42,634 nucleotides of DNA from an uncultured Opitutales bacterium. GTDB lineage: Bacteria; Verrucomicrobiota; Verrucomicrobiia; Opitutales; Intestinicryptomonadaceae. Below, piece after piece: positions 17,926 to 26,348 of the stretch. Made by a program: the position numbers and the translations under genes. The stretch lies in the NCBI GenBank assembly GCA_944390805.1, contig CALXQW010000038.1:1-42634 (forward strand), in the 5' to 3' direction. The first letter of the stretch is position 1; every line of letters begins with the position of its first letter. The notes below the pieces were generated by a model. That model saw only the letters and a list, made by a program, of their open reading frames with translations. It ran no database searches and was not told the DNA's origin.

Positions 17926-18566
17926 ATATAATAAGGGAGCATCTTATATCTTTAGCCGATTCCAAATACGCTGAGTTTGCTGCTAAACTCTTGCCGGCAG
18001 GAACGAATATTGTAGGAGTTAGGCTTCCTTTATTGAGGAGATTTTCGCAAGAGCTTGCTTTAACAGAAGAAGGACTTTTTTTTGCAAATACCAGTGGTGC
18101 CGAAGAAATATTTGAAGAGAAAATGCTTCGAGGCATGGTAATTGGTAAACTTAATATGCCAATTAATGATAAACTCAATCTCATAGAGAGATTTATACCC
18201 CAGATAGATAACTGGTCTGTCTGCGACAGTTTTTGTGCGTCTTTAAAGGTTCAAAAGGAAGATAAAAACATCTTTTTTGATTTTTTGAAGAGCTGCATGT
18301 CTTCTGCGGAAGAATTTCGCTACCGATTTGGAGTAGTTATGTTAAAGAATCTGTACCTTGAAAGATGCTATATTCGGCAGGTGATAGAATTACTTTGCAA
18401 GGGATGTCCTAACTCATACTACGCACAGATGGGAGCTGCATGGACTATTTGCGAGGCATATATAAGATTTCCAGATGAAATTAGTAAACTGCTAAGAAGT
18501 AGTAATCTTTCAGACAAGGTAAAAATGCTATCAATGCGCAAGATAAGGGAGTCTCAACGCACATAG
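17922..18566 (+). CDS. AlkD-like DNA alkylation repair HEAT-repeat protein
   Basis: A 214-residue all-helical protein of the DNA alkylation repair family. Typical features are NIVGVRLPLLRRFSQEL near residues 30-46, EEIFEEKMLRGMVIG, the IDNWSVCDSFCASL motif with the DNA-contacting Trp-Asp pair, and ERCYIRQVIELL followed by YYAQMGAAWTICEAY. These are the hallmarks of AlkC/AlkD glycosylase relatives that excise bulky or cationic alkylated bases. The start ATG overlaps the previous stop (17922-17925), so it is the last gene of the operon shared with ogt. Confidence 0.88.
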   Translation: MNIIREHLISLADSKYAEFAAKLLPAGTNIVGVRLPLLRRFSQELALTEEGLFFANTSGAEEIFEEKMLRGMVIGKLNMPINDKLNLIERFIPQIDNWSVCDSFCASLKVQKEDKNIFFDFLKSCMSSAEEFRYRFGVVMLKNLYLERCYIRQVIELLCKGCPNSYYAQMGAAWTICEAYIRFPDEISKLLRSSNLSDKVKMLSMRKIRESQRT

Positions 18567-18837
18567 ACATACCTATATTATTTCATTCCTTTTAAGAAAG
18601 TTAGAATACGTGATTAACACGCTGATAGTTTACTTTATAGGGATTTGGATAGATATCTTGCATGATATAATTGGGAGATTATATAGATCAGATTAGATAT
18701 AATTATGCAAGTGGGGATATATGCATTAAAGTGCAAATCTCCATATATTGGAGTGGATTTAGAATAAGATGAATACAAAGAGTGAAGAAATTTCTTGCAT
18801 AGAGAATATAAAGGGGCAATATATGGGAGAATAAAGA

Positions 18838-18924
18838 GGAGAGATGGCAGAGTGGTCGATTGCGGCGGTCTTGAAAACCGTTGACCTCGCGAGAGGTCCG
18901 GGGGTTCGAATCCCTCTCTCTCCG
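18838..18924 (+). tRNA. tRNA-Ser (anticodon TGA)
   Basis: A class II tRNA. Acceptor GGAGAGA pairs with TCTCTCC, D arm TGGCAGAGTGGTCGATTGCG, anticodon loop CTTGAAA (anticodon TGA, reading UCA), long variable arm CCTCGCGAGAGG, T arm GGGGGTTCGAATCCC. No CCA is encoded. Confidence 0.95.
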
Positions 18925-18942
18925 TTTAAAATTTCGCGCAAC

Positions 18943-18980
18943 AAGCCCATTTTCAGCAAGTTCTGAATCTGGGCTTATTT
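18943..18980 (+). terminator. Hairpin after tRNA-Ser, probable terminator
   Basis: AAGCCCA (18943-18949) pairs with TGGGCTT (18970-18976), with an inner TTCAG/CTGAA stem, followed by ATTTAT. The right arm lies inside repeat copy 1. The weak T-run lowers confidence that it terminates efficiently. Confidence 0.55.
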
Positions 18981-19191
18981 ATGATACAACATCCCTGCTT
19001 GTAAATAGTTGATTATTAGGGTTCAATAAAAGCCCGAGCACACCAAACGTGCAACTAAACTGCAATCTCCACTTGGCTCCAAAACTTGGCGACGATATTT
19101 TACAATAAGGAACCTATTAACTTCCCAAGTACGTCAGGACCGTTCGGCAGACCCGTTTCTCCTTGCGAATGGATTTTTTGAAATGTCCCAC
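18968..19191. repeat. 224-bp direct repeat, copy 1
   Basis: This aligns without gaps to 20332-20555. Shared blocks include TGATACAACATCCCTGCTTG, TTGATTATTAGGGTTCAA, GTGCAACTAAACTGCAA and the 3' block GCGAATGGATTTTTTGAAAT. A plus-strand frame is similar in both copies (RRATKLQPSLG against KRATKLQSPLG; FLLANGFFEMSH in both), but copy 1 has a TAA where copy 2 has CAA. Differences concentrate in the middle. It begins 44 bases after tRNA-Ser and ends next to the stop of the 174-residue gene. Confidence 0.9.
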
Positions 19192-19192
19192 G

Positions 19193-19717
19193 TTATATGA
19201 TTCGGTTAAGGTAATATAGTCGGCTGTTCTCCGCATCATAAACAAGCAAGCTCGCGTCGGAAATAGAATCATATTTACGAATAAAAAGAGGAGCTATATA
19301 GATATTCTCGCTATCAAAGTCGATTTCAGGTGCGTATATTTGCGCTATACCATCTAAAAATTCTATAGCCTCGGAAATCACTGGAAGCCTTGTATCATGT
19401 ACAAACCAAAAGTTTTTATCCAAATGATCAACGTCCACATTCTTAGTTTTTACGATATAAACGGAGATGCCGTCACCTGTAAATGAGCGCGCCGAGTCAT
19501 AGCGATATTCCACTTTTTCAAAATTGGGTTTACCCATCCCCCTAGATTCAAACATGAACGCAACATCACCAAAATCTCCGCCGAAACTTGTGTGATCTTG
19601 GAAAAAATACGAGTAAATAGATGCAACGAAGCTTGCTATGCAAATAACCACGCATACACCGATTATGCCCCATAAAATAAAGAAAACTCTAAAAAATTTT
19701 TGTAAAAAAAGTTTCAC
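19193..19717 (-). CDS. Membrane-anchored protein of unknown function, paralogue A
   Basis: A 174-residue protein with one N-terminal membrane helix (about 10-38, LWGIIGVCVVICIASFVASIY) and a soluble domain. The start is GTG at 19717 with AGGAGG six bases upstream inside the end of the preceding gene, whose stop overlaps it by four bases. The domain ends IYAPEIDFDSENIYIAP ... LLVYDAENSRLYYL, which matches the neighbour's LFAPEFEIVD ... FLLYDAKTGKYFCF, so the two arose by duplication. No known family is recognised. The pair sits between two 224-bp repeats, as a cassette. Confidence 0.65.
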   Translation of the reverse strand: MKLFLQKFFRVFFILWGIIGVCVVICIASFVASIYSYFFQDHTSFGGDFGDVAFMFESRGMGKPNFEKVEYRYDSARSFTGDGISVYIVKTKNVDVDHLDKNFWFVHDTRLPVISEAIEFLDGIAQIYAPEIDFDSENIYIAPLFIRKYDSISDASLLVYDAENSRLYYLNRII

Positions 19718-20202
19718 TGAAAACCTCCTGTTACGCCATTGAACTCAAAACAGAAATATTTACCCGTCTTTGCGTCGTAAAGTAAAAATTCAACCTCATA
19801 TGGGCGCATTTCAGATGTCCATGAAATTAATTTATAAGCCACCTTACAAGATGTTGTGTCGACTATTTCAAATTCGGGAGCAAATAAGTTGCTATTCTTC
19901 TTTATATATTTCCAAATTTTTTTAGCATCCGCATCTATCTCATCGAGATTTTTAAAATCGTAATCGTTATCCTGATACTCGGAGGCGCTATACACATATA
20001 ATTTGCAATAGTCGCGCTCGCCAAATTCTACAGTTTTGAAAACAATTTCATTAGACTCTAAATCCGAATCCCGCAAAGGATTGTCTTTTTTTTCAATAGA
20101 GATGCTCGCAAAAGTAAAACACAACACAACACAAAATAGAATAAAAGTTAATATTCCTATTCTATATAAGACCACCCCAAGCGCATGCAGAAATGTTTTC
20201 AT
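19714..20202 (-). CDS. Membrane-anchored protein of unknown function, paralogue B
   Basis: A 162-residue protein with one N-terminal membrane helix (about 12-34, YRIGILTFILFCVVLCFTF) and a mixed alpha/beta soluble domain ending in FLLYDAKTGKYFCFEFNG. It is a distant copy of the gene that follows it, with the same layout and spacing of landmarks. It contains two cysteines in the soluble part (YCKLYV, TSCKVA). No Shine-Dalgarno is evident before the ATG at 20202. Function unknown; it is transcribed toward tRNA-Ser. Confidence 0.6.
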   Translation of the reverse strand: MKTFLHALGVVLYRIGILTFILFCVVLCFTFASISIEKKDNPLRDSDLESNEIVFKTVEFGERDYCKLYVYSASEYQDNDYDFKNLDEIDADAKKIWKYIKKNSNLFAPEFEIVDTTSCKVAYKLISWTSEMRPYEVEFLLYDAKTGKYFCFEFNGVTGGFQ

Positions 20203-20331
20203 ATTACATCTGTTATTTTAGACGAAATGGTGCTGAAATCGTTCAAAATTTACATCGACTTCAAAAAAACTTATCTTAAGGCGAAAGTCCTTATAAGACA
20301 CTTATCATAATCGGCTTATAAACGCAATACA

Positions 20332-20555
20332 TCTGGGCTTATCTATGATACAACATCCCTGCTTGCAACTACTTGATTATTAGGGTTCAACAAGAGCCCA
20401 ACCACACCAGACGTGCAACTAAACTGCAACCGTCACTTGGCACCACGAGTTGGCGACGATATTGTGATATAATGAATCACTTAAGTTGTCAAATACGGCA
20501 AGGACGTCTGTCAGACTCGTTTCTTCTTGCGAATGGATTTTTTGAAATGTCCCAC
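20332..20555. repeat. 224-bp direct repeat, copy 2
   Basis: Second copy of the unit at 18968-19191, in the same orientation. Here the plus-strand frame is open for about 80 codons (from about 20345 to 20597) without the stop found in copy 1, and contains RVQQEPNHTRRATKLQPSLG and SFLLANGFFEMSH. It might encode a small protein or be the tail of a mobile-element gene; I recognise no family. Confidence 0.9.
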
Positions 20556-20905
20556 CAGATTGATATTATGGATTGGATTTATCGCCTCTTTTATTAGATT
20601 TGTGTGGACTGAACTTAAAATTATAGTCTAGACTTTTATTCATCTAAATTGATGGAACATTCTAAATGTATACCTTATTCTTTTATACTATAGCTTTAAG
20701 GAAACTGAGTTGTATATTTGAAAAAATAGTGTGTATCTGCGATAATTGCTCGCAATATATATGGTAGATAACCTAATGTTAAACAAATGGAAGGAATCGT
20801 ATCTTGAAATGTCTAAAGTTTCTTAGAAATGAGATAGATATAGGCTCCTTTTGAAAGATAAAAATATATGGCGAAAAATCTACTTATATACATATAAAAT
20901 AAGTA
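20556..20905. other. Intergenic region upstream of lacI-type gene
   Basis: A+T-rich and presumably holding the regulator's promoter. No strong promoter, RNA or ORF could be supported. The ATG at 20906 lacks a clear Shine-Dalgarno. Confidence 0.35.
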
Positions 20906-21985
20906 ATGGCAACATCGCGTAGCAAACAAGATAAACAAAGTGGGCTTAAAGATATAGCCAAATGTGCCGGCATATCAAAAGCAGCCGCTTCATTTGCTCT
21001 ATCGGGATCAAAGAAGGTCTCTGAGCAGACTCGCAAAAGGGTTAGAGAAATTGCCGACAAGTTCGGCTATAAGAGAAATCCTATATTATCTTCCGTAATG
21101 TCTCAGATAAAAAATGGCAGCGATAAAAAATTTCTGGAGACAATTGTTTTGATAAACGCAAACAAATCTAAGGATGCACCAAATAAGTATCCTATTTTCT
21201 CAAAGTATATAGACGGAGTGAAATCTGAAGCAGCAGAAATGGGCTATGCCGTCTATGAGATCTGGCTGTATGATAAGGCACAAGATTCAAAACGACTTGA
21301 AATAATCCTTCAATCTAGGGGAATCAGAGGTGGAATTATAATAGGGCATGCAGACGATACTGTTCTGCCGCCTAAGTTCTCCAATATATGGTCTAAATTC
21401 AAGTTCGTATCGGCCGGAATAAGAACCAGAAGCCCGGTTTTCGATTTTATATCGGCAGACAAATTCTTAATTGCTCACTTTGCTACAACAAATATAATAA
21501 AAAGTGGTTATAGGCGTCCGGCTCTGGTCATAGACGAGCATATTGATGAGGTTGTTGAGGGCAGATTTATCGGAGGTTTTTTACGCGCTCAACTATCCCT
21601 TCCTGAGATATCCAGAATACCTCCGTTCTTAGATGTTGCAAAAGCCCGCAAGACCCCGAAGGTGTTTTTCGATTGGATATTAAAACACAAGCCTGATGTA
21701 ATCTTTTCTATATCGAGCACAACGAGCGAATGGTTAATCAAGCCGGAGATATCCGGCAAGATACCTAATTGTATAGATATTATACAGCTTGAGCGAAAAT
21801 CTGAATCTGGCGAGTGGCTGCCTATAGATCAAAATTACGAGCTTGTAGGTAGGCTTGCAGTCAGAAAACTCTTTGAGATTCTTAACGCCCCGCAATCAGA
21901 ACGCCGCATGCCTACTGGCACAATAGTACAGCCAGATTGGAATAAAAAGCTCCTTGTCTTGAAACCATCTGGTGAACACAGGTAA
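20906..21985 (+). CDS. LacI-family transcriptional regulator of the sugar-acid operon
   Basis: A 359-residue DNA-binding regulator. The N-terminal HTH and hinge are standard: GLKDIAKCAGISKAAASFAL (about 15-34), VSEQTRKRVREIADKFGYKRNP. The periplasmic-binding-protein-like ligand domain follows, with ETIVLINANKS, IRGGIIIGHAD and FISADKFLIAHFATTN. The effector should be a sugar or sugar acid from the operon that starts 72 bases downstream on the same strand. Palindromic sequence directly after its stop is a likely operator. Confidence 0.92.
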   Translation: MATSRSKQDKQSGLKDIAKCAGISKAAASFALSGSKKVSEQTRKRVREIADKFGYKRNPILSSVMSQIKNGSDKKFLETIVLINANKSKDAPNKYPIFSKYIDGVKSEAAEMGYAVYEIWLYDKAQDSKRLEIILQSRGIRGGIIIGHADDTVLPPKFSNIWSKFKFVSAGIRTRSPVFDFISADKFLIAHFATTNIIKSGYRRPALVIDEHIDEVVEGRFIGGFLRAQLSLPEISRIPPFLDVAKARKTPKVFFDWILKHKPDVIFSISSTTSEWLIKPEISGKIPNCIDIIQLERKSESGEWLPIDQNYELVGRLAVRKLFEILNAPQSERRMPTGTIVQPDWNKKLLVLKPSGEHR

Positions 21986-22045
21986 GTTAACTGTTAACCT
22001 AATCTGTGGGTTTGAGTTCTTGCTATCTTTATAAAAACAAGAACT
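21986..22045 (+). promoter_or_regulatory. Candidate operator and inverted repeat before the MFS gene
   Basis: GTTAAC-T-GTTAAC at 21986-21998 is a symmetric 13-bp element that begins right after the LacI stop codon and has the size of a LacI-family half-site pair. Further on, AGTTCTTG (22015-22022) and CAAGAACT (22038-22045) form a perfect 8-bp inverted repeat with a 15-base A+T-rich loop, ending 12 bases before the MFS start. One of the two probably binds the regulator; the second could fold in mRNA over the leader. Confidence 0.55.
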
Positions 22046-22057
22046 ATAAAAAGAGTT

Positions 22058-23326
22058 ATGAACGACTCTTTCCCTAAGAAATATGCGGACAACTATAAAT
22101 GGTTTCTCCTATTATTCCTGTGGGTTGCATTTTTTTTGCACCAGGGAACTCGTCAGATTTACAACGCAATCCTTCCACAGATCCAAGAGGCATTTGATGT
22201 GGACTCTGTGAAAATGGGGCTTGTTGGGTCTGTATTTACAATAACATACGGCGTATGCGCGCCACTCTCGGGGGTTGCTAGCGATTTCCTCCGCCGCAAG
22301 TGGATGGTTGTATTGGGCCTCCTTATATTCTGTGCGGGAATTTTTATATCAGGCTGGGCCAGTGGCATTGGCGTAATGCTTGTATTCTACGGCTTGCTTA
22401 ACGGAGCCGGACAGGCGTTCTACTACCCGGCTGCATGTTCTCTCTTGGCACAGCTTCATGAACATACTCGCGCAACCGCTCTTGCAATACACCAGACGGC
22501 ATTGTACGCAGGCATAGTGATATGTAGCTGCGTTTCCGGATATTTTGGAGATATTCCGTCTTTGGGAAGTCTCAGCGGTTGGAGAGTCCCGTTTATCTTA
22601 TTTGGAGGGGTAGGCATAGTGTGGGCTGTTTGCCTTATGTTCCTGATGCGTGATACTCCGCCTATTTGCAAAGATACTAGCAAGCATGTCTCCGAGAAAG
22701 CATCGCTTAAGGACGCATTCTTTGTAATGTTTAGAAAGCCTAGCGCCATTATGCTAGCATTGGGATTTGGAATGATGGTCTATGTGGATTGCGGCTTTAA
22801 GACATGGATGCCAACTTTCCTTCAGGACAAATTTGGAATGGACGGTGCACAAGCAGCCTTTAATGCGGTAATATGGCATTATGCCGGAGCATTTCTTGGC
22901 GTTATTATTGGAGGGAGATTTACAGACTGGCTCTCACAAACCCGGAAAACCGTTAGATTTGAGGCAAATATTGTAGGGTTTTTCTTCGGGGCGCCTTTTA
23001 TATATATGATGTCTGCTACTTCTTCTGAGGCACTATGCTTCTTTGCAATGTTCTTCTTCGGAATATTTAGGGGGGTGTATGATTCAAATCTGTTTGCATC
23101 CTTATTTGATGTGGTCGCACCGCGGTACAGAGCATCGGCTTCCGGATTAATGCTGTGTTTTGCATTTATAATTGGATCTACGGCGCCAGCAGTTCTGGGG
23201 TGGATGCGGGACGAATTTGGAATGGCAAGCGGCATTGCGTCGCTTGCGGTATTCTATCTTGCCGGAGGACTCATCATACTATTTGCCCGCAATATATTTT
23301 TCAAACGCGACTACGAAACAGCTTAA
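22058..23326 (+). CDS. MFS sugar-acid transporter
   Basis: A 422-residue major facilitator protein with about 12 membrane helices. The first loop motif is present in altered form (GVASDFLRRKWMVVLG, normally G-x-x-D-R-x-G-R-R), as are INGAGQAFYYPAACSLLA-type helix 4 and the mid-protein loop (about 205-225). GRFTDWLSQTRKT is the matching loop 8-9 motif. The overall type resembles hexuronate/glucarate (ACS family) transporters. Being first behind the LacI gene with four catabolic genes following, it most likely imports the operon's substrate. Confidence 0.85.
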   Translation: MNDSFPKKYADNYKWFLLLFLWVAFFLHQGTRQIYNAILPQIQEAFDVDSVKMGLVGSVFTITYGVCAPLSGVASDFLRRKWMVVLGLLIFCAGIFISGWASGIGVMLVFYGLLNGAGQAFYYPAACSLLAQLHEHTRATALAIHQTALYAGIVICSCVSGYFGDIPSLGSLSGWRVPFILFGGVGIVWAVCLMFLMRDTPPICKDTSKHVSEKASLKDAFFVMFRKPSAIMLALGFGMMVYVDCGFKTWMPTFLQDKFGMDGAQAAFNAVIWHYAGAFLGVIIGGRFTDWLSQTRKTVRFEANIVGFFFGAPFIYMMSATSSEALCFFAMFFFGIFRGVYDSNLFASLFDVVAPRYRASASGLMLCFAFIIGSTAPAVLGWMRDEFGMASGIASLAVFYLAGGLIILFARNIFFKRDYETA

Positions 23327-23355
23327 GACAGATATTCAACCCAAGTAAACGCCAT

Positions 23356-24147
23356 ATGAAATACGATGATGATATAAATCTCGAAAAGAAGTTTGACCTT
23401 CATGGGAGGCGCGCTTTAGTTACCGGCTCCGCGCGCGGGATAGGCAGGGCTATAGCCATAGGCCTTGCGGAATATGGGGCGCAGGTGATTGTTCATGGAG
23501 TATCTCAAAGCGAGCATCTTGAAACGGCTTTGGCTGCGGTGAAAAAGCACAGTCCGCATAGTTTCTCGGTGATAGGAGACCTGTCTTTTCCGAATACTCC
23601 AAATAGCATTGCAGAACAAATAAAACAGCACTGCCAACTGCCAGATATCTTAGTTTTAAATGCCTCTGTTCAATATCGTACAAAATGGTTTGAGATACCT
23701 CTTGAAGAGGCAGTCAGACAGATGCAGGTGAATTTCAACGCATCGTTGGCTCTTATGCAGATATGCTTTCCGCTGATGAGAGAGCAAAGATGGGGGAGAA
23801 TAGTGACAATAGGTAGTGTGCAAGAGTTCAGACCTCATCCGGATATGGCAATTTATGCTGCGAGTAAGTCTGCGCAGGAGAATTTAGTCCGCAATGTAGC
23901 AAGGCAGGTTGCATCTTACGGAATCACTGTAAATAATATTGCGCCAGGCGTTTTTGCAACAGATAGAAATGAGGAGGCATTATCAAATCCTGAATATGCA
24001 AAACTCATAACAGATTGCATTCCTACACATACATATGCCGAGCCCTCTGATGCAGCCGGAGCAGCTCTTTTACTATGTTCCGATGCCGGCAGATATATAA
24101 CCGGCGCAAATATAGTTATCGATGGGGGCCTTAGGCTTCCGGGTTAA
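23356..24147 (+). CDS. SDR-family dehydrogenase
   Basis: A 263-residue NAD(P)-dependent oxidoreductase from the ATG at 23356; the frame is open further upstream inside the transporter gene but that part is not homologous. The Rossmann motif TGSARGIG lies at residues 23-30, then LVLNASVQYR (NNAG-like), the catalytic Ser in TIGSVQEF, YAASK (Tyr and Lys) and NNIAPGVFATDRN. The closing GANIVIDGG is typical of sugar alcohol and keto-acid reductases such as gluconate 5-dehydrogenase. In context it may oxidise a sugar to its lactone or interconvert keto acids. Confidence 0.9.
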   Translation: MKYDDDINLEKKFDLHGRRALVTGSARGIGRAIAIGLAEYGAQVIVHGVSQSEHLETALAAVKKHSPHSFSVIGDLSFPNTPNSIAEQIKQHCQLPDILVLNASVQYRTKWFEIPLEEAVRQMQVNFNASLALMQICFPLMREQRWGRIVTIGSVQEFRPHPDMAIYAASKSAQENLVRNVARQVASYGITVNNIAPGVFATDRNEEALSNPEYAKLITDCIPTHTYAEPSDAAGAALLLCSDAGRYITGANIVIDGGLRLPG

Positions 24148-24181
24148 TATTGCCACATTTTAAAATATACCATATAAAAAT

Positions 24182-24937
24182 ATGAAAGAAGAAAAACACG
24201 AAAATATGCTTCAGAAAGAAGCTAAAATGATGCATCTTGAGAAACTTATAGCCGAGCGCGAAGGAATATCTCAGGTTGAATTTCCCGTTCCGGAGAAGGA
24301 GTTGCTCTCACGTTACGAGCAGCTGTATACAGGTGCCATAAACGATGTCATGCGCGAATTCTGCCTCTTAAACCAGGCCTTGCCGCACGATATAATTCCG
24401 CTTCGTCCGGAGCGCACTGTAGCAGGCATAGCTTTCACAGTTAAAAGCTCTCCGAATGTTAAGATAAGAGGTGAGATGAGCTTTCGTACAAAAATGCTCG
24501 ATGAGATGCACGAGGACGCCTTCGTAGTTTGGGATACTAGTAAAGATGAAGAGGCAACTCTTTGGGGAGGCGTGATGACCGCAACGGCCGTATCAAAGAA
24601 GGTTAGGGCGGCAGCCATCGACGGTGGCATACGGGACACTCATCAAATTCTGGAAAAGAACTTCCCGTTATTTTACCGCTACCGTACTTCCAACGGAAGC
24701 CTCGGCAGGTGCATGATAACCGATTATCAAGTACCGATTAGGCTTGGAAACGTGACAATAAAGCCCGGAGATATTATAATGGGAGATATAGATGGCTTAC
24801 TTTGCGTTCCGCGCGATATAGCCTGGGATGTTCTCGTCCGGGCTGAGGAGATTCGAGAAAACGAGAAGAAGATATTCTCTTGGGTAAACTCTGGGGAAAC
24901 GATAGAGTCAATAACCCAAAAGGGCGGATATTTTTGA
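24182..24937 (+). CDS. RraA-like aldolase / HMG aldolase family
   Basis: A 251-residue protein of the RraA / 4-hydroxy-4-methyl-2-oxoglutarate aldolase fold. Signature parts are GAINDVMREF (substrate side), AGIAFTVKSSPNVK, the metal and substrate glycine loop WGGVMTATA, and AAIDGGIRDTHQI with the Arg-Asp pair that binds the divalent metal and pyruvate enolate. GDIIMGDIDGLLCVP closes the domain. Such enzymes, often misnamed ribonuclease regulators or methyltransferases, can cleave 2-keto acids. Next to an enolase-family dehydratase it probably cleaves the 2-keto-3-deoxy product. Confidence 0.85.
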   Translation: MKEEKHENMLQKEAKMMHLEKLIAEREGISQVEFPVPEKELLSRYEQLYTGAINDVMREFCLLNQALPHDIIPLRPERTVAGIAFTVKSSPNVKIRGEMSFRTKMLDEMHEDAFVVWDTSKDEEATLWGGVMTATAVSKKVRAAAIDGGIRDTHQILEKNFPLFYRYRTSNGSLGRCMITDYQVPIRLGNVTIKPGDIIMGDIDGLLCVPRDIAWDVLVRAEEIRENEKKIFSWVNSGETIESITQKGGYF

Positions 24938-24975
24938 TGCAAAAACTGAGAAAATAGTTAGAATACAAGAGTGAT

Positions 24976-26298
24976 ATGAAAATAGATCCTTCCTCTTTGA
25001 AAATAACTGACATGCGCTTTGCCGATATAGATGGAGCGCCAAAACGGTGTACCCTGATAAAGATTTTTACAAACCAGGGAATAGTCGGATACGGAGAGGT
25101 TCGCGATGCCTCTAGCCGCACGTATGCGGCTATGTTAAAGAGCCGTATTATAGGTGAGAATCCATGTAATGTGGAGAAAATCTTTAACCGCATAAAACAG
25201 TTCGGTGGAGATTCCAGGCAGGCAGGCGGAGTATGCGGCATAGAGGTTGCCCTATGGGACTTGGCTGGAAAGGCCTGGGGCGTTCCTGTGTGGCAGATGC
25301 TTGGAGGTAAATATCGCGATAAAATACGCGTCTATTGCGATACGGATAGCGAAGGCGGTGGCCGAGACATGGGGAAGGCTCTCAAGGAAAGAATGGCTCT
25401 TGGTTATACATTTTTAAAGATGGATTTGGGAATAGAGCTTTTGTCTGATATTCCCGGAACGCTTTGCGCGCCACTCGGATTCTTAGAGAAAATGCGGGAA
25501 TATAAGAAAACCGTATTTTCAACGCCGCATGGTTCAATAGATCCGCGAGCAATGCGTGGAGAAGCATACGATCTATTCAATACGGCCCATCCGTTTACGG
25601 GGGTGCACATCACTGAAAAGGGGTTGGATTTCCTCGAAAATTACATGAAAGATGTTCGCGCGGAAATAGGCTATGAAATACCCATTGCCATCGACCATGT
25701 TGGGCATATTCCTATTGAGGATTGCATTAAGCTGGCAAGGCGTCTAGAGAAATACAATCTCGCATGGATGGAAGATCCGGTTCCATGGCAATATACAGAT
25801 CAATATGTCCGCCTTGCAAATTCTACAACAACCCCTATTGCCACCGGAGAAGACATTTATTTAAGAGATGGCTTTAAACCTCTTCTTGAATCTGGTGCGC
25901 TTGCAGTGATACATCCCGATGTTCTTACTGCGGGTGGAATTCTTGAGACAAAACTCATAGGCGATATGGCAGAAATGCACCATACTGCAATGGCAATCCA
26001 TATGGCCGAAAGCCCAATAGCCTGTATGGCAGCCGTGCATGTTGCAGCAGCTACGCGGAATTTTACGGCTCTGGAAATACATTCGGTCGATGTGCCATGG
26101 TGGGAAGATTTGGTTACGGGTCTGCCAAAGCCGCTTGTGAAAAATGGATATATCGATGTTCCAAATGCTCCGGGATTGGGGATAGAGTCTTTGAATGAAG
26201 ATTTAATTAGGCAAAAACTCCATTCCGATTTCCCAGAGGCATGGTCGGATACATCTGAATGGGATAAAGAATGGTCTAACGACAGAAGGTGGTCGTAG
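24976..26298 (+). CDS. Mandelate racemase/enolase-superfamily sugar-acid dehydratase
   Basis: A 440-residue protein with the capping domain (about 1-130) and (beta/alpha)7 barrel. Visible active-site elements: KMDLG (Lys and Asp of the second strand), AIDHVGHI (metal Asp), WMEDPVP (metal Glu), ATGEDIYL (metal Glu), HPDVLTAGGILE and AIHMAESPI (the Asp-His general base pair). This is the mandelate racemase subgroup, whose members dehydrate aldonic or aldaric acids to 2-keto-3-deoxy acids. The exact sugar acid cannot be read from the sequence. It follows the RraA-like gene by 38 bases. Confidence 0.9.
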   Translation: MKIDPSSLKITDMRFADIDGAPKRCTLIKIFTNQGIVGYGEVRDASSRTYAAMLKSRIIGENPCNVEKIFNRIKQFGGDSRQAGGVCGIEVALWDLAGKAWGVPVWQMLGGKYRDKIRVYCDTDSEGGGRDMGKALKERMALGYTFLKMDLGIELLSDIPGTLCAPLGFLEKMREYKKTVFSTPHGSIDPRAMRGEAYDLFNTAHPFTGVHITEKGLDFLENYMKDVRAEIGYEIPIAIDHVGHIPIEDCIKLARRLEKYNLAWMEDPVPWQYTDQYVRLANSTTTPIATGEDIYLRDGFKPLLESGALAVIHPDVLTAGGILETKLIGDMAEMHHTAMAIHMAESPIACMAAVHVAAATRNFTALEIHSVDVPWWEDLVTGLPKPLVKNGYIDVPNAPGLGIESLNEDLIRQKLHSDFPEAWSDTSEWDKEWSNDRRWS

Positions 26299-26348
26299 GA
26301 GCATTAAATCACAGGCTTATTTTTAAAAAGTTAGGTTGGGTGTAGAAA

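Noticed and set aside
18759..18959. 66-codon minus-strand frame with GERGIRTPGPLARSTVFKT
   Set aside because: It is the antisense translation of tRNA-Ser, a well-known spurious protein.
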